Positions 24,470 through 37,680 of a DNA stretch of 64,000 bases are shown one piece after another. The DNA comes from Glossina fuscipes. Its lineage: Eukaryota; Arthropoda; Insecta; Diptera; Glossinidae. The notes beneath the pieces were generated by a model. It searched no databases. It was given only the letters and a program-made list of their open reading frames with translations, and was not told the DNA's origin. How positions within the stretch are numbered: position 1 is the first letter of the stretch; each line of letters begins with the position of its first letter. The DNA lies in NCBI RefSeq assembly GCF_014805625.2, contig NW_023998415.1, positions 20,543,035-20,607,034 on the forward strand. The letters run 5' to 3'. A program made the translations under genes and the position numbers.

Positions 24470-25570
24470 CTGCACGGGTTATAGGTCCAGCAGTTTTAAT
24501 TTACAGAGGAACATAAGTGGGCCAAGAAAGATAATTTTTGAACGCGCATTGGCCAAGTTTTACGATAAGAAAATTTCTTATAGGATGGATAGGAACATTA
24601 AAGTTAATCTGATTGGATAAAAATGAAAAACCAATGACATCATTTATCGTCTTTACCATGAAGACAATGCCTAGGACTAGCGTACGTTTCTCGAGTGATG
24701 GCAAATAGATAGGTAGTAGCCTATTCTTATATGGTGGTAAAGGGAGACGTGGATCGCAGCCCAAATTTCTAAAAGCGAAGGTCAGAAAGTGCTTCTGCGA
24801 GAATTCAATCGAATTAACATGGTAGCGATAAGAAAGCGATCATACAACCGAGGCAAATTCCAGTATTAGTCGTACTTACTTAGCATAAAGCATTTTCGTT
24901 ATATTACAAGTCAGAAAATTCTCTTAAGCAGCGCTTAATAAAGCCAAGCACACACCAAGTTCCTGTATAGCCCTTTCTAACGGAGCTGATGCTGCCCATA
25001 TGTAGATTGAAACCTAGTCTCAGATTGAACAAGGTTCCTAGATCAACGAAAGGATCTACATTTTCCAATTCATGTGAATCATGCAGGTCCTCAGCAGCAA
25101 ACGCACGCACTCGCCTTGGGAATGGAAACTCTTGTATATTCTTGAGCTTAATATCGTAACATTTTATGACCACCACATTGCCAAGTTATCTAAATCAGAT
25201 TGAAGGAGATGGGAAGGAAGATAATAGTTTGATATCATCAGCGTACTATAAGATGGGTCTTGAGTTAATCACTGCAGCGCGATCGTTGGCGTTCCGAAAG
25301 ACATAGAAAGATTTCCAAATGTCAGCCCCCAGGTGCACCTGACATCAGATGGAAATTCATCCGAGAAAGGGGGAGTTGAAAAGAACTCTAAATGCCCTGT
25401 TACGTTGAGAAGAAGAGCTTATCCATTTCAATAATTCACTCGTAGCCGTGCTATGGCGCTGACCAACTTTCTGACATCTTTACTGAAATATTTTACAAAA
25501 TCAATCTGTCAAAGTATGTGTCGCTTACTTCAAAAGTAAATCCAATAATCTTGGATTAAGTTGATCCCAG
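24470..25570 (-). mobile_element. Jockey-clade non-LTR retrotransposon, decayed RT
   Basis: Relic of the reverse-transcriptase ORF of a Jockey-clade LINE, read on the minus strand across several frameshifts and stops. In order: an LLKWISSSSQRNRAF block before the RT core (25372-25436); an SGAPGG-HLE remnant of SGVPQGSHLGP (25322-25342); INSRPIL then YADDIKLL, the catalytic motif, with YADD at 25234-25245; and DPFVDLG (25036-25056). These are followed by LGFIKR..REFSD (about 24906-24960), then QKHFLTFAFRNLGCDP and RLPLPPY (about 24731-24800). Last come LPSLEKRTLVLGIVF (about 24660-24710) and INFNVP..PIRNF near 24580-24610, typical of the post-RT region. The 5' half (gag ORF, endonuclease) is missing, consistent with 5' truncation during insertion. 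No poly(A) tail remains clear. It is an old, dead copy. Confidence 0.93.
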
Positions 25571-27950
25571 TGCTTTCTATACTCGCCATATAATATGCGA
25601 TAATCCGCGATCGTACAGATAATTAGGTCATTCCGCTTATTCTACATTTATTTTTTACTTATCGGTGACAATCGATCATAATTTGTTTTTCGAATTTTGT
25701 TTCATGCATTTCTTTGTCATTCGTATTGTCGTAGTGAAGAGGAAGAAGAAGAAAAGCCGTGTATCCGAGATTAATTTTGAAGCCTATATGCAATTTCAAA
25801 AGATTTCTTAGTTTGTTTGTTTTTGTAATTTTCACGCAAAAATTTTCATTCACATTTTCACATTACTTAGGAGTTCGTAATATTAAGGCGTGTAAACCCG
25901 GTTTGGCTTTTTGCATTTTAATGTCACTGTTGTTGTTATTGGTGTTTGTTGTTGCTCTTGTTGCTTTTGTTGCTCTTGTTGCATTTATGCATGGGTCGCA
26001 TGCACTAAAATCATTTGGTAAAAGAGTCTCGTTAATGTTTCTATTAACAGATTAGTTTTGCTGCCAGTTACAACGAACGATGACTGAGTAAAATAACTAA
26101 CACCGAAAAACAAACACCCTTTCATTGCATGAAAAGGCATACTTATGTGTAAATGATATTCAGGCTAAAGATTGCTCGGTGAGCCTTGTCTAAAACTGAC
26201 ATTACGCTATTGAATTTGGCGTGTTCCACTTATGCATGACTGACATTTTGTCGGAAAGTCTAACTGACAGGGGCATTATGCATATGTATGTTCATATGGT
26301 AATCAAGTATACATACATATACAAAACATATATACACACATGTATCCATATACAAAACAATCCCATATGGTATAGTAGAGTGAAGAGCAGGCTGGCGAAT
26401 AAGCTTTTTGCCCTCATTTTTATACATTTTTGTTGCTGTTTTTTTTTTTTTTTTTTATTATTTTGTTGTTGTTTTCGTTTTGCTTTAGTTAAGTTCCAAT
26501 CTTTCGCACATGAATTCATGCTACTGTTATATGCTTTTGCACACGTACGTTTGTGTGCAATTTTTAACAGATTTTTGTATTTTTCAAAATTTTTTACGCC
26601 TTTGCGTTTTTTCCTTCAATTTTGTTTTTCTCTTTTTTGCCTCCTTTCCCACTGTAGCGTAAACTACAAAGAAAAATTAGACTTTTGCTGTTAGCACATT
26701 GACACGTTTTTGTAAATTAGCACATCGACAAAGGCGAGAAGACAAAACGTAGCGTAACAAATGATATTTTAACTTTTTTTATACGTTGGATACATGTTTG
26801 TATATATATATATATATATATTATATGTACACACGCGTAGCATTTTTTATACTTTACCGTCCTTTGACGTGTAATCACTGTATCTGCGCCGTGAATGTAT
26901 GCAAATTATTTTAACGTATACGCTTATGAAAAGGTGATGAGAAGTGTATGCTAATAAAAGTGAACTTTTACAAATAAATGCGAGTGCATTAATGGAAAAA
27001 AGGGGTTATTGTCGAGTATGCCAGCCGCAGCGAAATGAATCTTGAATTTTTTTCCCCCATTACTCAGATTAAGTCGCGGTGGGCATGTTAAAGAATTTGC
27101 TACGAAGAGAACAACTGACAAAGGCTGAGAAAGTTAAAAAAGCGAGCGAAAAGAGACCAACTTAAGAAAATTTATACCCAAACTACATTAACTTTAACAT
27201 TATCCCATAAATAAGACAAAGGTCAAAGGTTTATCGACGGTATAATTATAGGGCTGTATAAATACGTCCGAGTACAAACGGTCATAACAAGATTTTATTA
27301 AAAAAATTTCATTAAAGGGAAGACAATGTTGTGTTCTGCTGTGTGACATAGTAGACGAATTCGATGGTCACAGTATCACCACGTATTGTCCATCAATGAC
27401 TGTTACTGTTTCTGTCATCTTTTGACGTTATTCGCAAACTAACCTACACACAAGAATTGTCATAAATATCAAAGCACCGTTCGAGCAAGCCATAAGTAAT
27501 TTACTGAGGCCCCTCTTAATCGAGGAGGGTAATGCCTGTTGATAACAGCTGGATTGAATTCCGTTACCCTGAGTACTCACGACATCACGGCTTTCAATGC
27601 GTCCCGTTCATTTCAGTCTAGTCATGTTTAATTTGGGTGGAACAAACCATACCATCCATACCACCTCTAGCTGACTTCTCCCAATGGGGTCGCTATGGAT
27701 ATTTACCTTTATCGTCGGAGTTATTGATTCGCATACCCCATATCGTGGCTATTTGAGGTTTCGATATCGCAGCAGTAGCGTCAAAGTTTCTCGCAAATAG
27801 CGTTTTTGGCACAGAATTACGCCTATTCGAAGCTCCAAGAAACTATGTTATGTGCGGTATACCGGTGATAAACCAGCTGGACATAGCTTAAACTTATAGC
27901 TTAAGGGCAACACTTTCAAACGATAAAAACACATTTGTATAGTACACTTT
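25570..27950. other. Non-coding DNA, no gene recognised
   Basis: No gene is recognised. Simple sequence includes an irregular GTT-rich stretch (25927-25985), a poly(T) run at 26439-26456 and a TA array near 26800-26821. The 157-codon open frame at 26221-26694 crosses the poly(T) and is Phe/Cys-rich throughout, so I treat it as chance. About 27.5-27.9 kb is less AT-rich and fairly open on the minus strand, but nothing matches a known family. Confidence 0.5.
25927..25985. repeat. GTT/GCTCTT-rich irregular repeat
   Basis: Degenerate triplet-based sequence (GTT, GCT, CTT, TTT), including the tandem GTTGCTCTTGTTGCTTTT unit repeated almost twice. Confidence 0.7.
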
Positions 27951-27954
27951 AAAG

Positions 27955-28035
27955 AAGGGATGAGCAACTTTTCCCCTAAAGGGCCGATTCCCAAAAATTT
28001 TCATATCAAGACGGGGCCAGAACGGATTGAAAGAA
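27955..28035 (+). mobile_element. hAT-like terminal sequence, possible
   Basis: The sequence AGGGATGAGCAACTTTTCCCCTAAAGGGCCG (given here as landmarks: GGGATGAGCAACTTTT, then GGGCCG, then CGGGGCCAGAACGG about 45 bases on) resembles the terminal inverted repeat of some hAT transposons, which begins CAGGGGTGGGCAAAC and continues into GGGCC-containing repeats. A partner repeat in the opposite orientation was not found within the next 2 kb, and the adjacent open frames (28170-28413) match no transposase I can identify. Weak call. Confidence 0.35.
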
Positions 28036-29240
28036 TTAGCGAAAATATATATAAATTACAATTTGTAGCAAATATTCTTATTAGCATTCTGCACTAAAAT
28101 GCACACATTTAACATATTACATACAAATGTTCCCGATTTTTTCCTACATCATAGTGGGGATGTATATCGCTAGAAACTATTCGAACAGTTGTTACAAAAT
28201 TTTGATCTATTTACGGTTTCATCTCGTAAAGTTGCAAATAAAAATTTCAAGGTCAAACTATTATTAAATATGCAGCATTTTCGATCAGTTTTCCTGATGA
28301 ACAAACAAACAAATATACATCTCACATTTGATGGTTGCCCAGCTGAGCCGCTAGTGAAGGCAGATGCAGCCTTTTGTAGCGTTGTCATGTGTGAGCAAAT
28401 TGAACTATTTTAAATTTTGAACGTAGCGAGTCGGAATAGACGACATCCCATGCTTGCCCTGCAGTTTTACTTATCCTCTCTCTTAGAACACGAAGCGAGC
28501 TAACTTGTAATCCTAATAATGGATGTCAACAAAAATTTATTACCTGAGACAAATTTTGGAAAAACTTTTTTAACCTGTAACTGTAGCCTCTGACAAATCT
28601 ATTTTCTTGAAATTCGGGCTTTTTCCCTAATCACTCCAGAAAGAGTGCCTGTATCGTATGAATCTTTTCGAAAATTTAGTAACGTGATGTCTTGCCTGAT
28701 TCCTACGATATTGCTGGATTTCTAATTCCTCTTATGGATTTGCAGATGTCTTTGCATCTGTTTGCAGCTTCAAGTATCAAGATGATACGAAGCTGGGGGC
28801 GGCTTGGGAGCTGTCAGTGCTCCTCTGAGGAAATAAATGTTTGCTGTTGATGAACAAAACGTGGCAAAATCGCGTTTCTATATTTCGTAGACGGGGTACA
28901 TAAAGTACTCTAAGGCATACAAGACTTGGCATTTGTGTAGTGCTAAGAGAGCAGATCAAATGTAGGACAGACAATGAGACGACATGTCTCTGATATGTTT
29001 TAAAATTTTAAAAGCATTTTCTTCGAAATGAGATTTTTCAAAACCGCCTAAGCAACAACTCCTGAAATTTTACTTTCAAAACAACAGCCTCTAGTGTAGT
29101 ATGTTAGGGATTTTCGATAAGACCTTTTAAGCATTCTTTGCTAATAAAAGATTCCAATTCATGATCAAAAATTGAAATTCTTAGTTCTAGTCAATTCGTA
29201 TTGGGCTGCCTAAACGCATGTGTATTAACTAATGCTATGC
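28035..29240. other. Unrecognised non-coding DNA
   Basis: Overlapping open frames on both strands at 28170-28413 are of similar length and neither shows a known motif. The minus-strand frame at 28777-28974 is also unrecognised. It could be body sequence of the hAT-like element suggested upstream, but nothing in the coding content supports that. Confidence 0.4.
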
Positions 29241-29910
29241 CGCAGGGCCTCGCACATTAAACATGCCTCAAGAGAACGACTCCTGTGTTTCCATTTGTTC
29301 ATTTTTCTGGGGTGATAAACTGTGCCGAAACCCTCACCTCCTTGCGCTGATCGCCGGACAACGGCTTCGGCCGACGAAGAAGGGTTTAATGCTTTGGACT
29401 ATTTATAACTCGGCGACGAGTTTTCTGAGAGATGGTGTAGGTGTAGGTGGTGTACACTGGAAGATGAGCCCTTTACTCAAGAAAGATAATTACTACGAAG
29501 GAAATTCTAACCAAAAACCAGCCGGTAACTGGTTACGTAAAAATACGTAGAGGTAGTAGTTAGTGAGTGCATGGTCGCCCGTCCATGTCAGTGCAATGCC
29601 CGAACTTAAATATCTCGATGAGGGGTAGTCCGATTTTTGGCTAACCGGGATTGTATGGTTAATCCGAAGGCAAGTGTGATCTGACTCTGTTTCAGCCATG
29701 TAAAGTATGCTTAAGGCTTTGTAGTCTAAACTGGGAGCTACGGCGGTCAGGAGCCCGCTCCTAATTGCTATGTATGCCTGCGGGTAAAGGATGGAGGGCC
29801 CCTAGTTTATAGGGATTGTCTAACTCGCCAGGGGGCGTGGGTTACGCTTAAATAATCCGCTTGGGCCACCATGAGGTTAAGCCATCAAGGCAGGTACCCA
29901 CTTGAAATCC
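29240..29910. other. GC-richer island of unknown origin
   Basis: This block has clearly more G and C than its surroundings, with features such as GGAGGGCCCCTAG, CTCGCCAGGGGGCGTGGG and CGGCCGACG. It is open for 95 codons on the plus strand (29263-29550), with no recognised domain. On the minus strand there is a TATA-box-like TATAAATAG at about 29399-29407. Composition and abrupt edges suggest an inserted element, perhaps the 5' or LTR-like region of a retrotransposon, but I recognise no protein or terminal repeat. Confidence 0.4.
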
Positions 29911-32900
29911 ATGTTGCAATCACTGTTCATTTTTCTAATTATACCCCATTTCCTTCTTCGATACTTCGATATACGTTTAATAACCTCCTCGAATATTATT
30001 ATTGTAATAAAGTTTCTTCTTGGAAATGCATATAATTAAGAGAGAGAACGAGTCACGATAGAGTTGCTATCCTCGGTATATAGGGTAAAAGGCGAATTTA
30101 CATTGTTTAGAAAATCTGGTTCCTAAATAAATATGGCACAGTTCGTTTATTGCCAATCAATTTAAATTATCTTCTCTTGGTTTTATATATAGGCTTTAAG
30201 TCTACTTTCTGCTTAATCGATCTTCTTTCTTTTTCAACTTTTGGGCTTAGCTGAATTTTGAAGGCAATTGCATGGAATTTATTGGCAATTAATTCGATGC
30301 AAATTTTTTAGTTTTGCAATTTTCGTTTTGCTAAGTACGCCAGTAAGTCCCTTTTGAATATTGAAAACTTAAATTAAATATATAGCATGGGATCGGAAAG
30401 CAAGTAAAGCAACAGATATCAAATATCATAAATATTGAGGGCAATGAAAAATCAAAATGCAACAAAGACAGTTAGCAATATGCTGCCCTAACGTGAATAT
30501 TATCACGAGTCGTGCACATAGAACACTCACCGAAAAACCTATAAACTACCCGAGCTATTACTTGGAAAACCATTGAAAATAAGCTTTATATTAATAGAGT
30601 TACGGAAAGTATGAGTGTTTATGTTCATGCATATATTGTGAGTGCAAGTAAATGTGTGTTTCGTGTATCTAAAAGATGCTTAGCAAAAATTACTGTATGT
30701 GCGTTATTTTTAGCTCTATATGGGCTACACATTACATATATGTAGATATGAAGTTTGAATTTACTATAGCTCAGTTCAGTTTTGTTCTACTCTAACCCTT
30801 ACAGCAATTGCTTTATAAACCGTTAAAAGTGCAATCTTAGAAAGAAAAAAGGATTTTGCTTTCAACGTCGATGTCGATTGTTCAACTAGCAACATCCAGC
30901 GAAATTATTCTATACACTGCCACCATCAACACCACGATTAATACCAGCCACTCACCAGCTAGTCACCTATAGAGTTTGCCAGTGAGTTCGCCAGCCAGCG
31001 AGTCAGTCAGCCGTTTTGTTAACTGAGTGGTTTGTTTCCTTTTTTTTTTGTTTTCTTCTTCTTGTTTTCTTTTTTCCTCGTCTTCTGCTCGCTCTTCTTT
31101 TTTCTACCATGTTCAGCTCTTTATAATTGCATTGTAATGTGAAAATAGTTTTGCGCACCCTTCTTGACACCCTGATATTCTCTGTGTTGTGTTTTTGTTT
31201 TGTTTTTTCTTTTTCATTTGCTCTCCTTTTTATTCCCTCTTATATGTGCCCAGTTTAGGGTTTAGTTTCAATGTTTAGCGCAGTACTTGGGCCAACAATT
31301 TCCCAGCTCACTTGACATCATAGTCATTCATATCATTCGTTCGTTTTAAGTTCAAGTTAAAGTTGACTTGCTGTATGGATTCCATGGTTAGATTCGCTTT
31401 CATAGGGGTTGTTAGGAGAGTCTAAACACTTTACCCTTTCTCAGTAAATTCTCTTCTTTTTTTTTTGTTTTTGTTTCTGTTTTTTTTTTTTCTTTTTTTT
31501 TTTTTTGTAGCTGAGGTAGTACTAATTTATGTGTCTGCTATAATCGTAAGGGAAACTAGTTGATCATAAAACAGTGGGTCAAGCAAAGCAGAAATTTTGT
31601 TAAGCGAAAGAACACTACAAAAAAGAAGAAGTCCGTTGACTAAAAGTAATATGAAAATTTTACATCATTATCATCTAATGAATAGCTTCAGTTACTATAA
31701 TTAGGGACAAGTATATCAAATGTTTCGGTTTAACTATTCTATTTTGTTTTTTTGTTTTTTTTTTTTCACTTCCGCTTAATCGGAGATATTTTGAAGGGCT
31801 TTTTTGACACTGTTACCTCCGAAGGCCCATAAGTGTAGAACTGGCGCAAGTGAATTTAACGTAGATAAGACGCCGGTGCATAATTTCGACATATATCTTC
31901 TTATTACATTTTAAACTCTTCTACGGATCCAAGATCCGAGATACAATTCGCCGTAAAATCCGCTTTCTATTCTGAACAACTACACGTCAAGATTTGTTTT
32001 GATCAAAGGGATAGTTTCAGAAATTTTCATTTCGAAAGTGTTTCAAGTGTCGCTCGTCTTCACTTACTATTTGCTTTTAAAAGTCCATTGATTCTCCTCC
32101 CATCCCTCTCACTCCTATAAATACAGTATAATAAAGATATTAATTAAAATTTTGTAAACTCACCTAGTCTTGCACTTTTCAAAAAAAAAAAAATACATTG
32201 TATTTAAGACCAAGTATGATATGGAAGAACTCATTACGCATTTGTCAGTGCTAAACAGCAAGCATTGCTATTTCCCCGATAAAAGTGGATACAGTGCGTT
32301 GCATTCTACACGCCCAGCTTGGTTATCGCTTTCGGATCGATCACAAGGAAAAACTGAGTTAACTAGCTAACGCCATAGATTTTTTTTTTGCGAGACCGAA
32401 ACTGATTGAACTGAATAAATATTTATTTTATTAAAATTCTAAATTGACTTGAATGTAACTTGATTTAAGCTGCCGACATTGGAAAAGTTCCGTTGCTCTA
32501 TTTAGATATATTTCGTATACACTTTCAATTGTGTTAGCATTTTTAGAAATGCTTAACGCTCGCGCACCACTGTAACGAGGGTCAACTTACTGTTAATTAG
32601 TTTTGAATCAATACTGTTTTATACGATGTAAAAATACCATTAGCTATATATGCGATTGTAGTCAATTCTGTACAACAAGTACAAGCCAAAATAACAAGCA
32701 TCACCCCGCCACTAAACCGGCTGCTGTGCATAGAGCTGATTTTTTGCCAACGTTTACAACAAAAACAAAAAGCAATTAATGCTTTAATAACTCAATTTAA
32801 AAAAAAAAAAAAAAAGTTGGAAAAACAAGCATAAAATTGGAGTTTATCTGTTGCTACCGGATAATGGTGTAAAAAAGAAAAAAAGATACGATAGCAACGG

Positions 32901-33295
32901 CAGTAGCAGTGGCGATAGTTGAAGTATAGAATCAGTAAATAATGATCAGTGAATGGTGTTAAAAATTTTTTTGGTTTTGCTATGAGAAAAGTTATTTTGA
33001 AAAGACTGCTTTAAAAAAAGAAAAGGCAACCGAAAGGTGCTGGTACTGGCGTTTTTATAACAACAACAAGCATACATATTTCATACCGGCTAGAAATTCG
33101 ACTCGTTTTTAAATTTACGTACACAAAGTAGAAAGTGAGATGAGAATTCAACATGTTTTTGTTACAAAATTATTATGGGAAAATTGATCGAACACATTAA
33201 AGCCAGCGTAGCTCGCTAATAAGTAAGGTGCAGTATTGTCAAAGGTGGCTTAAAAAATGCATTAAACTTAAAAAATGCAAATATATTTTTACTTA
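29910..33295. other. Non-coding DNA, no gene recognised
   Basis: Contains T-rich tracts (31041-31075, 31455-31507, 31741-31766), an A run near 32799-32815 and a C/A/G-rich stretch near 30890-31020 with repeated CAGC/CAGT words (GCCAGCGAGTCAGTCAGCC). No reading frame has a recognisable domain. The last stretch could be untranslated sequence of a transcript, but there is no independent support. Confidence 0.5.
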
Positions 33296-33297
33296 TC

Positions 33298-33300
33298 AAA

Positions 33301-33334
<34 letters not shown>

Positions 33335-33340
33335 TATATT
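33298..33340. repeat. Poly(A)-(TA)n compound repeat
   Basis: About 21 A residues followed directly by about 10 TA units. Confidence 0.9.
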
Positions 33341-33863
33341 TTATTTAACGTAAAAGCTGATTCTTTCTTATTTTAATATCCACTTGTGCTCTCGTTCTGT
33401 TCGCGAATGATGCATTCATCTTTTGTTGGTATAAACTGCAATTGTGTGGCAACATTATTATTCAACCTCAACACAATACACTCACTCACGTATACAATGC
33501 ACAAATGTATAACAATTTATATTTATATCTATTTTTCATTTTTTTTTTTTTTTTTTATTTTTCATTTTTCATTTTTTTTAACAACATGGAGAACAACAAT
33601 AACAAAAAGAACATTTAACAACTCACATAGATTTCAGTTATAATTCTCTAGATTTCACAGTAACAAGAGTACTTAAGAACTGTTTCTTTCTTTTTAAACA
33701 TTGTTATGTTTAACTCTGTACGTATAAATATGTGCGTATGTATGTATGTTTAGTCGTAACCGATGCATAAACAAACCACCCACATTCAAGTACAGAAGAA
33801 CTTACATATATTTTATTATCATTTCCCTATAGGTATTTGGTGTTGTTTGTTCGTATGTTTTGG

Positions 33864-33909
33864 TGTGTATTTGTGTGTATTTGTGTGTGTGTGTGTGTGT
33901 GTGTGTGTT
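33864..33909. repeat. (GT)n microsatellite
   Basis: Interrupted GTGTATTT units pass into about 14 pure GT units. Confidence 0.95.
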
Positions 33910-36900
33910 CATGTGAAGAAAAGTTTTCCTTCTTCCTTTTTAACTACTAAGCGTTATAGCTGTGTGTGGGCTTTTGTGTGCGCATTTTATTTATCAAAAT
34001 AAATTGTTGCATACTTTGCGGCTGTTAAGCATTTGTTTTGTAACTCTAAATCTTATTTGAATTATTATCGCGCAGTATACATGACAGTTGCCTCTTTATA
34101 TAGATACGCGTTACGTTACTTTCTTACTCTTTCGCTCTGCACGGTAAGCTTAACGGTTATTCTAGAGGTGCATTGCAGCATAGAACGGTACGTTACAGGT
34201 GACTGCGCTATTGTGTTGGTTTTTGCTCTTTGTTAAATAATAAATATGTATGCGTATGTTTTCACGTGTCCGTATATATTTATGCTTATGTGTTTGTGTG
34301 TATGCATTTAGTTGCAACATTATGTCTGCATTTAATTTGCTGGCATTTCTTGTGTCTGTATACCGCTTAAACACACAATCAAGCATACATACGTAAGTAC
34401 ATTTTCAGACTAAGCTTCACGTTTGTAACTTTTCTTTTTTTCTCAGCTCTGTTGTTGATTTTATGTATGAATGTGTTGTGCCAGCATTTAAATCTTTTAG
34501 CCTTTTTTGTGGGGTTCTTGTTCAGACTTCACTTCTTTTTTGCCTTTTTCTCATTCTCTTTTTTTTTTTTTTTTTTTACTGTTACTCATACATATTTTAG
34601 TTTTAAATTTAATTGTTCTGCCTTTCTGCGCATTGCATACGTTATGACAGAACATGCAAAACTAAGGAAATGCTATATAAGGACTAATGCAACAGGATAT
34701 AAAAGTTAATTTATTCTTTTAGTGATATTCCTCACACGTTTAACATACAAACCAGAGAATGCTTTGAAGAAGCCCCATTTTGAGTACATAGAGTTCTTAT
34801 GAATTTTTGATCGGAACTATCCGCAAACAGATGATAAAATTCCCTGCTTGCTGTCCTTTACTTCTCCTAAGCAGCTTTATAAGATATATGATGTAAATCG
34901 TGCCCATATTCAAATCGCATTTAAAGTCTATTCTGATTTTAATTTTATAGTTGCATCCTTAGACCACCCATATATCCATGTTAATGATATATAGCACTTA
35001 TGTTGACGGTTTTATTAAGAGTGCACTTCGGTTTCAAGGGATTTGGAAGACAGAGCGGCATATTTCTATTAAATGCTGACTTAAAGTCAGTCCCAACGAG
35101 ATTAAGAACAAGTTACATCGAACCAACCACTTAGTAAACGTGTTCCATACATGTAGGCAAGCTGACGATCGTGAAGAATTATATAGGTAGAGAATGGAGG
35201 GGAGGACGGGTAGTACTTACAGACGCTGGATGTGAAAGTAAAAACGCCAGAAAGAACGCGAAAGACTACTCCAGATAAATTGTTTCAACGGTGGCCATCG
35301 TCGTGAATGAACGAGAAATCGCTGTAGCGTGTTGCAACTCCAAGGAAAAGTGAGGGGAACACCGCGAAAGCAGATTAGATCTTTTAAAGGACATGATTGG
35401 CCGAAAAATCTTTTTTTTACACCGCAAAACGTTTGTTCTGCAAGCGTCGATGATCAAAAGCATCGACATACCCTCTTCACTCAATTAGCATCCGAACTTT
35501 TCGTTGCGCCCGGCCAAGGGCCTCCAAGCAATGTTTTAAAGATCCCACCTATAAGCGTGAATTGTACCATAATCTTGGCCAAATGTAGGCCGCGCATTTG
35601 TATGGTATGAATACCAGCGGTAGCATTTTACCATCGCTTTGAAAAAGATCAGCTCTTTACTGTTTCTTCTGACACTTTGAATAAGATTTTTTGGGTATTC
35701 CCATACCCAGGTTATCAAGTTCGGATGTTCATTTTACATTGACACCATCATAGAAAAGACGGCTTTTCGTATGTCTCCTGTCAGTTTTGATGTCTCCAAG
35801 TTTGCTCAATTTGTCCTACCTCGTTCCTGGATATATGCTTGAGAATTTGATTTATGACGAAATTCGTTGTTGCACAGTTTCTTGTTGAGGGAAGTCCTGT
35901 CGCTTGAAAACAAGTAAAGGGCTTGTGTTACGCCCAGGATTTCGTTAATAAGTACTAAGAATTGAGACGAGAAAGAAGCGGATGCAGTATTAGTTGGAGT
36001 TTTGCTTTGATGATGATATGGATCGAGAGATATTGTTACCGATTCTCGATACGTTGTTCTATATATATTGTGTTATATATGTAATGCAATCATTTTGTTC
36101 GTTTTTTACATTACGTTACGATCTTCCGTTTGAGCAATTGAAATGAATTGCAACGAAAATATCTGGGGATATGTGAACAAACATGTAGGTTCCTGTTTTG
36201 TCCACACAACATTAGTGCGTTCTTTTTTTGCTATGGCTATAAGAGGACGCCTTGCCTGAAACTCATTCGTCAATTAACTGAGCTAAAGAGAGAATTCATT
36301 GTAAAAATAGTTTATGGTGGTCATAGTGTGATGCACGATATGGACTTGCTTTCTCCAATCCAGCGTTATTGATTCTTCACTTTTCAAGTACGTTGCACAA
36401 GAAAAACCAAAATTTGCTTTTTCGTTTTTTTAAAAAAGTATCAAATTTTATAGGAATCATGAGAGAAAGTTTTGAAAAAGAAAATTAAAAACAGAAAAGT
36501 TTCAGTTTTGCTTATGTAGTTTCATTGAGCAATCTTCCGATAAATTTTAATACATGAGACAGAAAACATAAGCAGCTAATTCCGGCAAAGCATGCTCTCG
36601 TATTCAGTTCAAACCATTTGCTAATAGAGATGGAAGTCACTAAGTATGTTTTCAAGCTCCTCTTTTTAAATGAAAAATTTAAATCAAAGTCGATCTTTTT
36701 TGTTTCTTCCGTTTTTTTATATCGCCACTTGCATTAACAACCTTGGCTATGTTTTCAAAATGGAATACAGTCTACATGTGTTAATTACAATCGCTACGCG
36801 GTAGTTATGTGATTATTAGCACAAAAACAAGATGCGATTATTCCGTCGATCACTAACGTAGATAGATAACTTTCCTAACATCGGAGTGCTTTGTAGACAA

Positions 36901-37640
36901 CTTCGCAGAATATTTGTTTTCAGAAATGTTAGCAGATAGTTGCTCGTTTAGGGAGAGCCCTAATCTAAAAGGAATACATTGAAAATGAATGAATTGAAGT
37001 CAATTACAACAGATCGTAAGGCATTTTCTAATACCTCTTACGGTCAGCAGTCAGTAGCAATTTTTGATTTAATAGAACGCAACTTAGGCGACTGCTCCGT
37101 CGGCTTTAAGACTTATTTTATACAACCAATCATTCAGGGCTTATGTTCTCTATTCCTGTAACACGGTGGCTGTCAGAGCGCACTGATGAAGGAGAAAGAG
37201 ATAGTGAAAATGATAGACGTAGCTTAACGGTTGTTCGTTATGCATTTGCCGACGTAACATTTACTATAGCTCGACGAGCCAAGCAAACTCCACCGCACTT
37301 TAGATTTAAGATCGCGAACGCTCCCACTACTCGGATTCCTTTTACTTTGGAATGTTTTTCAACAAAATTGAAAGAAATTCACTCACTATCAATTAAATAA
37401 ATTCCGCTTTAAAAAGACGATGTTTTAAAAACATTCTCACTTCTTTCTCCTTTCCGTCATTCACGTGGCCGTGTGATTCATTTAATAAAAGGATGATTTT
37501 TCTTTTTTCGTGCATTTTTTGTTCTTTTCTCTACAAAAAGCGAACTTTAATTAAATTGATTATTCCTTGAAACGTATTAAAAAGAAAATAAAAGTAAGCA
37601 CACCTTTGTTTGCGTGCGTTTGGGTGTGTGTTTATCCATG

Positions 37641-37641
<1 letters not shown>

Positions 37642-37677
<36 letters not shown>
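37642..37677. repeat. (TA)n microsatellite
   Basis: About 17 pure TA units. Confidence 0.95.

Positions 37678-37680
<3 letters not shown>

Noticed and set aside
26221..26694. 157-codon plus-strand open frame with hydrophobic segments
   Set aside because: The hydrophobic stretches are poly(T) and TTTTG-rich DNA translated as Phe, Leu and Cys. This is not evidence of a membrane protein.
37143..37400. 85-codon plus-strand frame
   Set aside because: Residue mix is plausible but there is no known domain, promoter or splice support.
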